Source of the DNA: JANRKG01 sp033763635
Lineage (GTDB): Bacteria > Cyanobacteriota > Cyanobacteriia > GCF-001939115
DNA length: 33,150 bases
Assembly (NCBI GenBank): GCA_033763635.1
Contig: JANRKG010000389.1
Coordinates: forward strand, 1 to 33,150
Reading direction: 5' to 3'
Positions 6,980 through 15,139 of the stretch are shown piece by piece. Made by a program: the position numbers and the translations under genes. The stretch's first letter is position 1. Each line of letters starts with the position of its first letter. The notes beneath the pieces were generated by a model. That model had not been told where the DNA came from, searched no databases, and saw only the letters and a program-made list of their open reading frames with translations.

Positions 6980-8526
6980 GCGTAATGTGCCCGCCTTTCC
7001 AGAATGTCTAGTTTCTTCAGCACATCTTCAGGTAACACGGGGTTGTTGCCTTCATGCTCACAGGCGAGGGCCGCCCCGATGGAACCCAGAATCGAGGCAA
7101 TCACCGGGGAACCTGTGGCAACCAGGGAGAGGGTTGCATAGGACAACAAAGCATCTCCCGCCCCAACCGCATCCACCAATTTCTCGGTAAAGCTATCCAC
7201 GGTGAAGAAGGATCGCACATCAGGGCTGGGGGCACGGTAGGTGATGATACCCTTATCCCCCAGTTTCAGCATTAGCAGTTTGCACTGTGCCCTTTTGTAC
7301 AGTTCCAGAGCCAGGGGACGAATCACAGAATCCTGATCTCCCAGAGCAAATCGGGCTTCCCGTTCATTTGGGGTAATTAGATCAAAGTCCTGGAATTCGA
7401 GGATATTTCCCCAACGGCTGGCCACTTGACTATCCGCGACTCGCAGCAACCCTTGAGGGATGCTCTCAATGAGTTGGGGAATGGTGCTCTTGCTGAAAAT
7501 GCCATGTCGGAAGTCGCTGAAGACCACCACATCCACCTCACTGGAGGAGATGGATTTGATCAGCTTTTCCAGCACTCGTCCAGAAACGGGACGATTATCT
7601 ACCTTGTCAAACTTCAGCAGCCGATAGCCATTGGCGGTAAAAACGGTTTTTTGGGTGGTGACTCGCGTACTGTCAATGATTGGCTCACAATCAATATCAT
7701 GGGCCTCCATCTCGTGCAGCACAAAATCTTTATAGAAGTCCTCTCCTAAAACCGTTGTAAATTTAACCTTCGCCCCTGTCTGACGCATGTGGCGGGATAC
7801 AACAGCGGCTCCCCCTGCATAATCTACCTGGCGTTCGTACTTCACGCTCAGAGTCGGAGTTTTTGCCATTCCGGAGCTAATGGGAGTGCAGTACACATAG
7901 GAGTCTACGATCGTATCTCCCACCACATGCACCCGAACGTTGCTGAATTTTGTAAGGGCCGATCGCAGGTCGTCGAACGTCACTCCTTCCGATTCCATTA
8001 AAATCGCCAGCTTATCTGTCGAAATGTTGGGAGGGGCTTGCTCAATAAACGCAGAAGAAGAATACACCACATCCCCAGGCGTAAAGAGGACTTCCCCACC
8101 GTAAGTATTGAGGGCATCCACTTCTTCCTGAGTCTTAGGATGCAGTCCCCCATTGAAATATTCGTAGCCTTTTGCGAAATAATCGGGCTGAATAACTTTC
8201 AGGTTCTCAATGGGGGTCGGGTTCTCATCCACGAGCACATAGTCAACCATCTCCAGAGCCGCCAGGTTCATGGCCCGCAATTGATGCGGCACAAATGGAC
8301 GAAAATTCGCTTTGCTAATGTGGGCATCTGAGGTTAGGCTGGCAACCAGAATATCTGCTTTTTCCTTGGCGTACATCAGGTGGCGCACATGACCGGGGTG
8401 AACCAAATCAAAGGTACCGTGACACATGATCACGGATTTTTGACGGGGCCGGGGGCCAAGAATTTCAATCAACTCATCACGAGTTTTAATCTTGCGGCTG
8501 TAGCTCTGGGGAATCGTTGCAGTCAT
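6976..8526 (-). CDS. Nucleotidyltransferase-PfkB kinase fusion, HldE-like with reversed domain order
   Basis: This is a 516-aa two-domain protein. Residues about 30-165 form a cytidylyltransferase-like domain with GTFDLVHPGH (HxGH motif, His43 and His46). Residues about 195-495 form a PfkB/ribokinase domain with GGAAVVSRHM near 238-247 and DAVGAGDALLS, with D458 as the expected catalytic base. E. coli HldE has both activities, phosphorylating D-glycero-D-manno-heptose-7-P at C1 and later transferring a nucleotide, but its kinase domain comes first. The order here is reversed, so this looks like a separately built fusion. With the SIS isomerase and GmhB-like phosphatase nearby, a heptose-1-P nucleotidyl transfer is the best guess; ADP or CDP cannot be told. 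Confidence 0.87.
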   Translation of the reverse strand: MTATIPQSYSRKIKTRDELIEILGPRPRQKSVIMCHGTFDLVHPGHVRHLMYAKEKADILVASLTSDAHISKANFRPFVPHQLRAMNLAALEMVDYVLVDENPTPIENLKVIQPDYFAKGYEYFNGGLHPKTQEEVDALNTYGGEVLFTPGDVVYSSSAFIEQAPPNISTDKLAILMESEGVTFDDLRSALTKFSNVRVHVVGDTIVDSYVYCTPISSGMAKTPTLSVKYERQVDYAGGAAVVSRHMRQTGAKVKFTTVLGEDFYKDFVLHEMEAHDIDCEPIIDSTRVTTQKTVFTANGYRLLKFDKVDNRPVSGRVLEKLIKSISSSEVDVVVFSDFRHGIFSKSTIPQLIESIPQGLLRVADSQVASRWGNILEFQDFDLITPNEREARFALGDQDSVIRPLALELYKRAQCKLLMLKLGDKGIITYRAPSPDVRSFFTVDSFTEKLVDAVGAGDALLSYATLSLVATGSPVIASILGSIGAALACEHEGNNPVLPEDVLKKLDILERRAHYA

Positions 8527-8532
8527 CTTTGT

Positions 8533-9540
8533 CTATCCTTTCGCTCCCGACAACATGGCAAACCAGGTTTTGGTTGCTTTTTCGATCGATTCTGGGTCCC
8601 ACAGAGGGGCTTCGCGCCAGTAGTCAATATTTTGTAGCATGACCGCGACCCCCTCTTCGAAGGAAACCTGAGGTTCCCATCCCAGTTCGGTGCAAATCTT
8701 TGTAATATCGGCCCAGGTACAGTCCGGTTCACCAGGACGCTTCGGCAAGTAAATCACTTCGCCACTCCCCAGCAACTCAACCAGGCGATTGACAGACTGT
8801 GGATTTCCGGCTCCCACGTTGTAGATTTCGTTGACGCGATCGGACTCCGCTGCCGCCAAAAATGCCCGTGCCAGATCCGTCACAAACACGAAGTCTCGCG
8901 TTTGAGTGCCATCCCCCACCACCGTAAAGGGTTTGTTTGCCAGCTTTTGCGCCAGAAACACCCCAAACACGGCCCCGTAAGCACCCGTAGTACGGGACCG
9001 GGGACCGTAGGCGTTAAAAATTCGAATGGAGACAACGGGCAGATGGTAAACCTTGCCCCAATGGAGAACAGCCTGTTCCCCCTGATACTTGCTCAGGGCA
9101 TAGGGATACTCAGGGTTGATAGGCGCTTGCTCTGGGGTGGGAACTTTCGCCAAGCCATAGCAGGAGGAAGAAGCTGCATAGACAAACTTCTTCACTCCTG
9201 CCCGCCTCGCTGCTTCCAGGGCATGAACTGTGCCCATTACATTTCCTGACATGTAATCGATCGGCTTCTCAATAGAAGGCACAATGTCCCCAATGCCCGC
9301 AAAGTGGAACACATAATCTGCACCTTCAAAGAGGGGATGTCCGGGTTGAACATCCCGCAAATCCCCAATTTCCAACTTGAATCGAGGATTGTCTTTATGA
9401 TGTTCCACGTTTTGAATACGACCCCCGATGAGGCTGTCGATCGCGTGTACGCGAAACCCCCGATCTATTAGCAGATCAACCATGTGGCTGCCAATGAAGC
9501 CAGCGGCCCCGGTTACAACAGCGAGTTTTTCTGAACTCAT
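8533..9540 (-). CDS. NAD-dependent epimerase/dehydratase (extended SDR, GalE-like)
   Basis: This 335-aa enzyme has an intact active site: GAAGFIG at residues 11-17, the Ser strand YAASSSCYG near 121-129, and YALSK with Y147 and K151. The RIFNAYGPRS segment is typical of NDP-sugar 4-epimerases and 4,6-dehydratases. The stop lies 6 bp before the kinase fusion and the start overlaps the stop of the upstream SDR by 4 bp. It most likely acts on the NDP-sugar made by the cluster, as a 4-epimerase, dehydratase or decarboxylase. Sequence reading alone cannot choose the reaction. Confidence 0.88.
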   Translation of the reverse strand: MSSEKLAVVTGAAGFIGSHMVDLLIDRGFRVHAIDSLIGGRIQNVEHHKDNPRFKLEIGDLRDVQPGHPLFEGADYVFHFAGIGDIVPSIEKPIDYMSGNVMGTVHALEAARRAGVKKFVYAASSSCYGLAKVPTPEQAPINPEYPYALSKYQGEQAVLHWGKVYHLPVVSIRIFNAYGPRSRTTGAYGAVFGVFLAQKLANKPFTVVGDGTQTRDFVFVTDLARAFLAAAESDRVNEIYNVGAGNPQSVNRLVELLGSGEVIYLPKRPGEPDCTWADITKICTELGWEPQVSFEEGVAVMLQNIDYWREAPLWDPESIEKATKTWFAMLSGAKG

Positions 9541-10535
9541 TTCAGACCAACCTTCTTGACGGTCTTCACATTGACATAGGCTTCGTTGTCCATGCTGTTC
9601 TCAAACTTGCCAGCCTTGATCGCCTTACACACATCCCGAACAGCATCTTCAACCGAGCGTTTAGGCACAAACCCTAACTTATCGGCAATCTTCTTTGAGG
9701 AAACATGATAAGAGCGAAGATCGTTGCTGGGAGTGGTTTGGATCTGGATCGGAGCCTTCTCAGGCATTTCCTCTTCCACCACTTTTTTCACCATCTCCGC
9801 CAGTTCAGAGACTGTATGGTTTTGATAGCCAGCATTGAAGATGTCACCCGCGATCAGTTCATCGGGCATTTCCAGCAGTTGCACATAGAGGTCCGTGACA
9901 TCATCCACATGGATGTTCGGACGCTGCTGACTTCCGCCAAAAACGGTGATGAGTCCACGATTCACCGCATGGTTGGTCAGAATATTCACCGTCAGATCAA
10001 ACCGCATGCGGGGAGAGTACCCACAAACCGTTGCCGGACGAATGATAACAGTTGTAAAATCCGGGGACTGGTACTTGAACAGCAGAGGTTCGCACAGTCC
10101 TTTGTACTTGTTGTAATCCGTCAAGGGAACCAGGGGATGCTCTTCCGTCACTTCGGGAGCTTCACTGACCCCGTAAACAGAACTACTGGAAACGTAGATA
10201 AACCGCTTCACCCCTGCTTCCTTCGAGGCAGCCACCATCGGTTCGAAGCAATCGAAATTGATCGTTCTGCTCAGATCCGGATCAAGCTCATAACTTGGGT
10301 CATTGGAGATACAGGCCATGTGAATGACGCTGTGAACCCCTTCAACCGACTTTTTGTAAGTCTCAATATCCCGAATATCGGCCTCAACTACCTGAAGATT
10401 TGGGTGGGTCGGTAATCCTTGAGAGCCAAACAACATCAGGTCATATACGACAACTGAGTAGCCTGCATCCAGAAGTTTGGGAACAAGCACACACCCTTTG
10501 TATCCGGCTCCGCCGGTCACTAAAACCTTTTTCAA
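9537..10535 (-). CDS. NAD-dependent epimerase/dehydratase (extended SDR)
   Basis: This is the second intact SDR of the operon. It has GGAGYKG near the N-terminus, YVSSSSVYG, and YNKYK as the catalytic YxxxK. IIRPATVCGYSPRMR and NIHVDDVTDLY match SDRs acting on nucleotide sugars. No ATG starts this frame. A TTG at 10535 is preferred because GGAGAGG (10541-10547) sits 5 bases upstream and the protein then begins MKKVLVTGG, the usual family start (332 aa). A TTG at 10565 would add ten residues and lacks a good ribosome site. It lies 60 bp after the transaldolase gene. Confidence 0.86.
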   Translation of the reverse strand: MKKVLVTGGAGYKGCVLVPKLLDAGYSVVVYDLMLFGSQGLPTHPNLQVVEADIRDIETYKKSVEGVHSVIHMACISNDPSYELDPDLSRTINFDCFEPMVAASKEAGVKRFIYVSSSSVYGVSEAPEVTEEHPLVPLTDYNKYKGLCEPLLFKYQSPDFTTVIIRPATVCGYSPRMRFDLTVNILTNHAVNRGLITVFGGSQQRPNIHVDDVTDLYVQLLEMPDELIAGDIFNAGYQNHTVSELAEMVKKVVEEEMPEKAPIQIQTTPSNDLRSYHVSSKKIADKLGFVPKRSVEDAVRDVCKAIKAGKFENSMDNEAYVNVKTVKKVGLK

Positions 10536-10540
10536 ATTTG

Positions 10541-10547
10541 CCTCTCC
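10541..10547 (-). promoter_or_regulatory. Ribosome binding site for a TTG start at 10535
   Basis: GGAGAGG on the minus strand stands 5 bases before TTG 10535. The first residues after it match the SDR consensus, so this site decides the start of the gene. Confidence 0.6.
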
Positions 10548-10595
10548 AGGTTTTGACAGTTTCAATCATACATAGACAAAGACGGATCGAGTTTC

Positions 10596-11360
10596 CTAGA
10601 CGGAAACAACTTGATCGCAGGGTAAGGGTTCTGGCTGAGCCATTTCAATAGTGTAGCCAGCATTCAAAGCATCTCGATAAAACATTTTCACCGTTTCCAG
10701 TGAGAATTCATCCAGATCCTTCCCGACCAAATTCAACTTTGACAACACATCATTTGTAGCGGTAATAACGTGACACCCTGCGGCATCTGCCTGGAAAACA
10801 TTCAACAGTTCGCGAGGACTGGCCCAAATTAGTTCAAATCGGGGACAAGCCTTCATGATTTCCACCGCCCGAACCATTGTCGGCACTGGATCTAAGCCAG
10901 TATCGGCGATCCGCCCTGCAAAGATGGAAATAAAGCCCTTCGTGGTGTCGGCCAGGGAAGCAACCACTCGTTCCACCTGGTTCACGGTCATCAAGGCCGT
11001 CACATTCACCTGCACACCAGCAGTAGAGAGCCGTTTAATCAGAGGGCCTGCGAACTCACCTAACGTATTGGTGACGGGCACTTTTACGTACACGTTTTCA
11101 CCCCAGGAGGCAATCTCGAATGCCTGACGCTCCATTTCCAGGAAGTCGTCAGAAAAGACTTCAAAGGAAACAGGCCGATCGGGAACAATTTGCAAAACGT
11201 CGAGCGCAAAAGCTTTGTAGTCCAGGATATTGGCTTTACGCATCAAGGTTGGATTCGTCGTAAACCCCTTGATGAGGGGGTTTTGAGCCATCCGAGTAAT
11301 GACTTCCAAATCAGCACCATCGGCAAAAAGCTTGACTTTCAGGCTTTTCAGATCAGGCAT
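10596..11360 (-). CDS. Transaldolase-family protein (TalC/fructose-6-phosphate aldolase-like)
   Basis: This 254-aa protein is closer to short TalC/FSA-type enzymes (about 220 aa) than to classical transaldolase (about 320 aa). GFTTNPTLM at residues 32-40, VYVKVPVT with the Schiff-base lysine K93, and the N-terminal LFADGADLE strand with its Asp are all present. Transaldolase chemistry makes or consumes sedoheptulose-7-P, the substrate of GmhA-type isomerases, so its place in a heptose-type operon makes sense. GAGGAG lies just upstream of ATG 11360. An unusual 114-bp gap separates it from gmhB, so it could also have its own promoter. An FSA-like aldolase role is the alternative. Confidence 0.85.
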   Translation of the reverse strand: MPDLKSLKVKLFADGADLEVITRMAQNPLIKGFTTNPTLMRKANILDYKAFALDVLQIVPDRPVSFEVFSDDFLEMERQAFEIASWGENVYVKVPVTNTLGEFAGPLIKRLSTAGVQVNVTALMTVNQVERVVASLADTTKGFISIFAGRIADTGLDPVPTMVRAVEIMKACPRFELIWASPRELLNVFQADAAGCHVITATNDVLSKLNLVGKDLDEFSLETVKMFYRDALNAGYTIEMAQPEPLPCDQVVSV

Positions 11361-11449
11361 AACACACTCCTCACAAGGTACAACGTGCTACAAAGAAATC
11401 AAAAAGGCGCAATCCAAACAGGCACATCTAACAGGGATTCAACCCAGTG

Positions 11450-11466
11450 AAACCCTACCAGGGTTT
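11450..11466 (-). terminator. Short hairpin just after the gmhB-like stop (weak terminator or processing site)
   Basis: A 7-bp stem, AAACCCT pairing with AGGGTTT around a 3-base loop, lies 8 bp beyond the minus-strand stop at 11475. In the minus direction there is no T-run beyond the stem itself, so termination would be partial. In the plus direction it is followed by TTT but no plus-strand gene ends here. Confidence 0.35.
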
Positions 11467-11474
11467 TTTCTTAT

Positions 11475-12050
11475 TTAGCTTAATGATGAAACAGAATACT
11501 CACCCTGAGAGACGTGACCAGAGAAATGATTTGACAAAATCAGTTGACTGGCTTCCAGTAGAGAACTAACGATTGCATCAGGACTTTCTGCCTGACGTTC
11601 AGAATAATGATTTTGAACCAGGATGGTGCGGCAACCTGCTGCCTGTCCTGCCCCAATATCTCGCCAACGATCGCCCACGAGAAACGAATCTGGAAGGCTA
11701 ATCGACCACTCGGAGGTCGCTTCCAACAGCATTCCCGGTTTGGGTTTACGGCAGGAGCAAGCATCCCGATCAACGTGATAGCAAACTTTAATAGCATCGA
11801 TCGGCAGCAAAGTGCAAATGTGTTCGTGAATTGCTTCCACCCCATCCCTGGATTGCACCCCAGTCGCAACATCAGGTTGATTTGTAACCACAATCAACCG
11901 AAAACCCGCTTGCCTTAGCGCTTTCAACGCTTCGAACACGCCTGGTAGAATTTCTAATGCTTCAACAGAGGGAGGCGGATAAGGCTTACCATCCCGCAAT
12001 ACAACGCGGTTTATGACCCCATCTCGATCCAGGAATACTGCCCGGTTCAT
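11475..12050 (-). CDS. gmhB: HAD-family D-glycero-D-manno-heptose-1,7-bisphosphate 7-phosphatase-like (GmhB-like)
   Basis: This 191-aa protein matches GmhB in length and motifs. It has DRDGVIN with nucleophile D8 and acid/base D10, VVTNQPDVATG (HAD motif II region), a zinc-binding CxHx5CxC with C90, H92, C98 and C100 followed by RKPKPGM, and VGDRWRDI as the Mg2+ motif. GmhB removes the C7 phosphate of the heptose bisphosphate before nucleotidyl transfer. HisB-type histidinol phosphatases share the zinc loop, but the setting with an SIS isomerase and heptose-kinase-like fusion favours the heptose role. It lies 41 bp after the unknown 374-aa gene. Confidence 0.87.
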   Translation of the reverse strand: MNRAVFLDRDGVINRVVLRDGKPYPPPSVEALEILPGVFEALKALRQAGFRLIVVTNQPDVATGVQSRDGVEAIHEHICTLLPIDAIKVCYHVDRDACSCRKPKPGMLLEATSEWSISLPDSFLVGDRWRDIGAGQAAGCRTILVQNHYSERQAESPDAIVSSLLEASQLILSNHFSGHVSQGEYSVSSLS

Positions 12051-12091
12051 AAAAGTATGTAATTTTATTTGTCCAACTACATTACCATTTG

Positions 12092-13216
12092 TTACGCCAT
12101 TTTTCTAAGCGTTCGTTTTACCTGTTGTAATTTTTCGATCTTTTGAGGACTGAGAAGAATCTTCAAAGTATCTTTGATTTTATTTTTAGTGAAATGGATC
12201 AAATTAAAAATCCACTCAAATTTCAACCAGAAAAAGATTTTTTCGATCGCTAACTCGGATTGAATTTCACTATCTTCCCACAGGGAAGAAGTTGAATCTT
12301 GAGTATGGAACCGAATTTTATATCGAATGAGTTTACGGTGACACTCATTGGCTCCTTGAGATGCCCAATAGGCAACCTGTAAAGGATTTGACTTGCCTGG
12401 TTCAATTTCATGAATATCTTGCGATGCCCCCCGCAAATCAAAGAAGACCATTTCATCTGAGTCTTCAACAATGTGCAAGTCTCGTTCCTCTAAATCGGTA
12501 AAAATTATGGGAATGTAATCACAGTCGATCGTGGATTTGAAATTTGTATTCCGCCCACGAAAAGGACCGACTAAGAGAGGGTGGAGGTGAAAAAAACGAC
12601 CTAGCAATCCTTCTGAATCAACCTCCCAAAGGTAATAAGAACCCCACCGGGAGAATTTTTCGGAATTCCAGAAAAAAGCGCGAGTAACAGGATGCAAATT
12701 CTCCAGGGCTAGTTTTACTAATGGGCGAGCGGCAATTGACAAACTTAATTGATTGCCAGAATAAAAAGGTTCTAGCACATGGGAAAAAGCCTCTTTCAAC
12801 ACCCGAATCCCAGGCATCATCACAACCTGTTTTCCTTGTTCTGCCAACCGTCGCAGATTTGCCAACGACCCATCAGACCAAACTGCATCTGGGGTTAAGA
12901 GTACTAAAGCAAATGCATCAGGAGTTTGTTGGATCGCTAACTTATAGAAGGCAGACATCGCATGGTATTTCTCACAAATATCAATTTCAGGGGAAACAAC
13001 GACCTCAGAGCGCATCACCGTTTGCAGATGCTGGAAAACTGGAGAATGCCGAATGGCTGAAGCATCCTGAGCCGTCGTATAAATTTTGTAAGTCGTCTCG
13101 GATAAATCTCGAAAGACAGGCAAATTACCAGGAGCTAGTTGACTGGGAAGTGCCACTTTCAAAAACAAATCAACGTACGCTTCACCCCAAACAACCGTTA
13201 CAAAGTTAAAATTCAT
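12092..13216 (-). CDS. Protein of unknown function in the glycan operon, possibly a glycosyltransferase
   Basis: I do not recognise this 374-aa protein with certainty. It has an N-terminal beta-alpha pattern (NFNFVTVVWGEAYVDLFL) and a segment ALVLLTPDAVWSDGSL that resembles the acidic loop of GT-A-fold glycosyltransferases. A C-terminal part of about 60 residues is rich in Lys, Phe and Trp and basic at its end. No signal peptide is seen. The frame extends to a TTG at 13240, but ATG 13216 with GAGGAA 9 bases upstream is preferred. It lies between the ABC ATPase and the GmhB-like phosphatase and is the only candidate glycosyltransferase of the block. Confidence 0.7.
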   Translation of the reverse strand: MNFNFVTVVWGEAYVDLFLKVALPSQLAPGNLPVFRDLSETTYKIYTTAQDASAIRHSPVFQHLQTVMRSEVVVSPEIDICEKYHAMSAFYKLAIQQTPDAFALVLLTPDAVWSDGSLANLRRLAEQGKQVVMMPGIRVLKEAFSHVLEPFYSGNQLSLSIAARPLVKLALENLHPVTRAFFWNSEKFSRWGSYYLWEVDSEGLLGRFFHLHPLLVGPFRGRNTNFKSTIDCDYIPIIFTDLEERDLHIVEDSDEMVFFDLRGASQDIHEIEPGKSNPLQVAYWASQGANECHRKLIRYKIRFHTQDSTSSLWEDSEIQSELAIEKIFFWLKFEWIFNLIHFTKNKIKDTLKILLSPQKIEKLQQVKRTLRKMA

Positions 13217-13263
13217 TCCCACCGATTCCTCACACACCAACAGTTTGACGGGCCCACACTCCC

Positions 13264-14046
13264 TTACACAGGATGCAACTCAGCTTCAGAATTTTGATGT
13301 TCTGGATTTTGATGGGTTGAAGCAAGATAGTAATGCACTGCTTCTTGGGCATTTCCAATAAACTGGATTTTGCCTCGGTCTAACCAGATCGCTCGCTGGC
13401 AATTTGCCCGCACCGCATCTAGGGAATGGGAAACAAACAAAACTGTCGTATTACCATTCCAGAAGTTGTCAATTCTTTGCTTGCATTTCCGCTTAAAGAT
13501 CTCATCCCCGACCGAAAGAACCTCATCCAAAATGAGAATATCGGGTTGTACATCGGTGGCAATTGCAAACCCCAAGCGGGCTGACATTCCCGAAGAAAGG
13601 GCTTTCACTGGGATGTAGGAATATTCTTCTAGGGCTGCAAACTTCAGGATCGAAGCGGCTCTTCGATGCATCTCCTTCCGGGAGAAGCCAAGCATGACCC
13701 CATAGAGAACAATATTATCCAGAACTGAAAGATCTCCATCAAACCCAGCCCCCAATTCAATCAGGGGAGCAATCTTACCCTTGACTCGAACTTGCCCCTG
13801 GGTGGGCTTCAAAATTCCACAAATCACCTTTAAGAGCGTAGACTTCCCTGCTCCATTCGCTCCGATAATGGCAATTTTTTCCCCCGATCGAATTAGTAAA
13901 TTAATATCGTCCAGGATCAGCTTTCTGGCAGGTTCGTGATACTTGCCCTCCATAAAGGACAAAACCGTTTTTTTCAGATCGTAGGAAAATTCCTCCTGGG
14001 TGCGTCGCCAGAGGGAAACCCGATCTAGACAGATAATTTCGCTCAT
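13264..14046 (-). CDS. Polysaccharide/lipid-glycan ABC exporter ATPase (Wzt/KpsT/TagH-like)
   Basis: This is the 260-aa ATP-binding subunit of an ABC-2 glycan exporter. Walker A is GANGAGKST at residues 62-70, the signature is LSSGMSARLGFA, Walker B is DILILDEVLSVGDE, and the switch His follows in LFVSHSLDAV. The N-terminal part before Walker A is the long form typical of the Wzt/TagH subfamily. The protein stops shortly after the ATPase domain and lacks the C-terminal carbohydrate-binding domain of E. coli O9a Wzt, so it should not select chain ends that way. It starts directly after the permease stop with no gap. Confidence 0.92.
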   Translation of the reverse strand: MSEIICLDRVSLWRRTQEEFSYDLKKTVLSFMEGKYHEPARKLILDDINLLIRSGEKIAIIGANGAGKSTLLKVICGILKPTQGQVRVKGKIAPLIELGAGFDGDLSVLDNIVLYGVMLGFSRKEMHRRAASILKFAALEEYSYIPVKALSSGMSARLGFAIATDVQPDILILDEVLSVGDEIFKRKCKQRIDNFWNGNTTVLFVSHSLDAVRANCQRAIWLDRGKIQFIGNAQEAVHYYLASTHQNPEHQNSEAELHPV

Positions 14047-14904
14047 TTACAGCAGGTCCATATACTGAGGCTGCCACCGATAAAAACAAGTCCACCCGAT
14101 CGCCAGAATGATCAGACCACTCAATAGTGAATTTATCATTAAGTCTGAATCGGGCAATCCACCTGACAGGGCTATTTGACGGATGCTTTTAATGACAGAA
14201 TACAGAGGATTTAGCATCAGAATTGGCTGGATGTTTTCAGGGACAATTTCAGCCGGATAAAAAACAGGGCTGGTAATCCACAACATCGAAATTACTAATT
14301 CATACAGGTAGGGTAAGTCGCGGAAAAAGACATAGAGACCACTCACGATCAACCCTAATCCTGCACAAGTTCCTACCAGCCCGGTAAAAGGAACCAACAA
14401 AGCCAGTGCATTCAGGAGGCTCTTGGATGTGATTAAGCTGATGATGATCAGAAGGGGCAGCGTAGAAACTGCAAACTGAAAGACATTTGCCATGACAGCG
14501 GAAACTGGAAAAACGCTGGGGGGAAGACTGATTTTGTTCAGGAGTGCCCCATTATTAACAACGCTGGTGAGGGCTTGGGAAGTTGAGGCTGCACAGAAAT
14601 TGATGACGATCAGCCCTGTAAAAGCAGTCAGGCTGTAGTTAATCATTGGGTGATCTGTCAACTGAATGTAGGTAGTGCTACCAAACACCTTCCCAAAGAT
14701 GGCAGTATAAATGACCGTCATGATCAGAGGATTCATGAGGGACCAGTAAACCCCCAGAAAAGATCCCCGGTATCGCACCTTTAAATTACGAATAACTAAG
14801 GCATAGGTTAGATCCCAGTACCTTTGTACCTGTAACCTTTGCACCTGTATCGGAGGTGAACCGTTTCTGTGTAGAAATTCCATATCGATGCTACTTCGGG
14901 ACAC
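14047..14904 (-). CDS. Polysaccharide ABC-2 export permease (Wzm/KpsM/TagG-like)
   Basis: This 285-aa integral membrane protein has about six hydrophobic segments. The ABC-2 N-terminal stretch WDLTYALVIRNLKVRYRG leads into the first helix, and the conserved LGVYWSLMNPLIM follows. It pairs with the ATPase encoded immediately downstream to move an undecaprenyl-linked or other lipid-linked glycan across the inner membrane. It is the first gene of the minus-strand operon. The start is uncertain: GTG 14904 overlaps a GAGGA sequence, while ATG 14883 (seven codons in) has only a weak GAAG upstream. Confidence 0.9.
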   Translation of the reverse strand: MSRSSIDMEFLHRNGSPPIQVQRLQVQRYWDLTYALVIRNLKVRYRGSFLGVYWSLMNPLIMTVIYTAIFGKVFGSTTYIQLTDHPMINYSLTAFTGLIVINFCAASTSQALTSVVNNGALLNKISLPPSVFPVSAVMANVFQFAVSTLPLLIIISLITSKSLLNALALLVPFTGLVGTCAGLGLIVSGLYVFFRDLPYLYELVISMLWITSPVFYPAEIVPENIQPILMLNPLYSVIKSIRQIALSGGLPDSDLMINSLLSGLIILAIGWTCFYRWQPQYMDLL

Positions 14905-14944
14905 TCCTCACTAATCAATCTAAGTTCTCTGGTTTTGGGTACGC

Positions 14945-14958
14945 TGTCAACACTTATA
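14945..14958 (-). promoter_or_regulatory. Candidate promoter elements for the minus-strand glycan operon
   Basis: Reading the minus strand, TATAAG (14958-14953) resembles a -10 box, and a perfect TTGACA (14950-14945) follows directly downstream. They cannot both belong to one promoter. The first would place a start site near 14946, about 40 bases before the permease gene. A poor -10 follows the TTGACA. Confidence 0.3.
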
Positions 14959-14985
14959 AGGCGAAATAATGAGTATATCTTTCAG

Positions 14986-15013
14986 TTGACTCATCCCCTA
15001 GGCTACCCATATT
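14986..15013 (+). promoter_or_regulatory. Candidate sigma-70-type promoter for the SIS isomerase gene
   Basis: TTGACT (14986-14991), a 16-bp spacer and CATATT (15008-15013) form a reasonable -35/-10 pair. The transcript would have a leader of about 155 bases that includes the hairpin at 15110-15139. A second TTGACT at 15012 has no good -10 partner. Confidence 0.35.
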
Positions 15014-15109
15014 GACTACCCTAAGCACGGACTCCCATCTCTTTCTCCAGAGAAAACGCTTTCGTAGTAGCCTATGCTTGGTGCTGGCCCTGTGATGACT
15101 CGCACTATT

Positions 15110-15139
15110 CTCCCAGGGACGAGGTTCCTCCGGTGGGAG
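15110..15139 (+). promoter_or_regulatory. Leader hairpin upstream of the SIS isomerase gene
   Basis: CTCCCA (15110-15115) pairs with TGGGAG (15134-15139), and inside it GAGG pairs with CCTC around a TT loop. The hairpin ends 21 bases before AGGAGA (15161-15166), the isomerase ribosome site. It could affect translation or RNA stability, but the stems are short. Confidence 0.35.

Noticed and set aside
9705..10415. 236-codon plus-strand frame opposite the second SDR
   Set aside because: The minus-strand SDR has intact motifs, and the plus-strand product shows no domain and no ribosome site.
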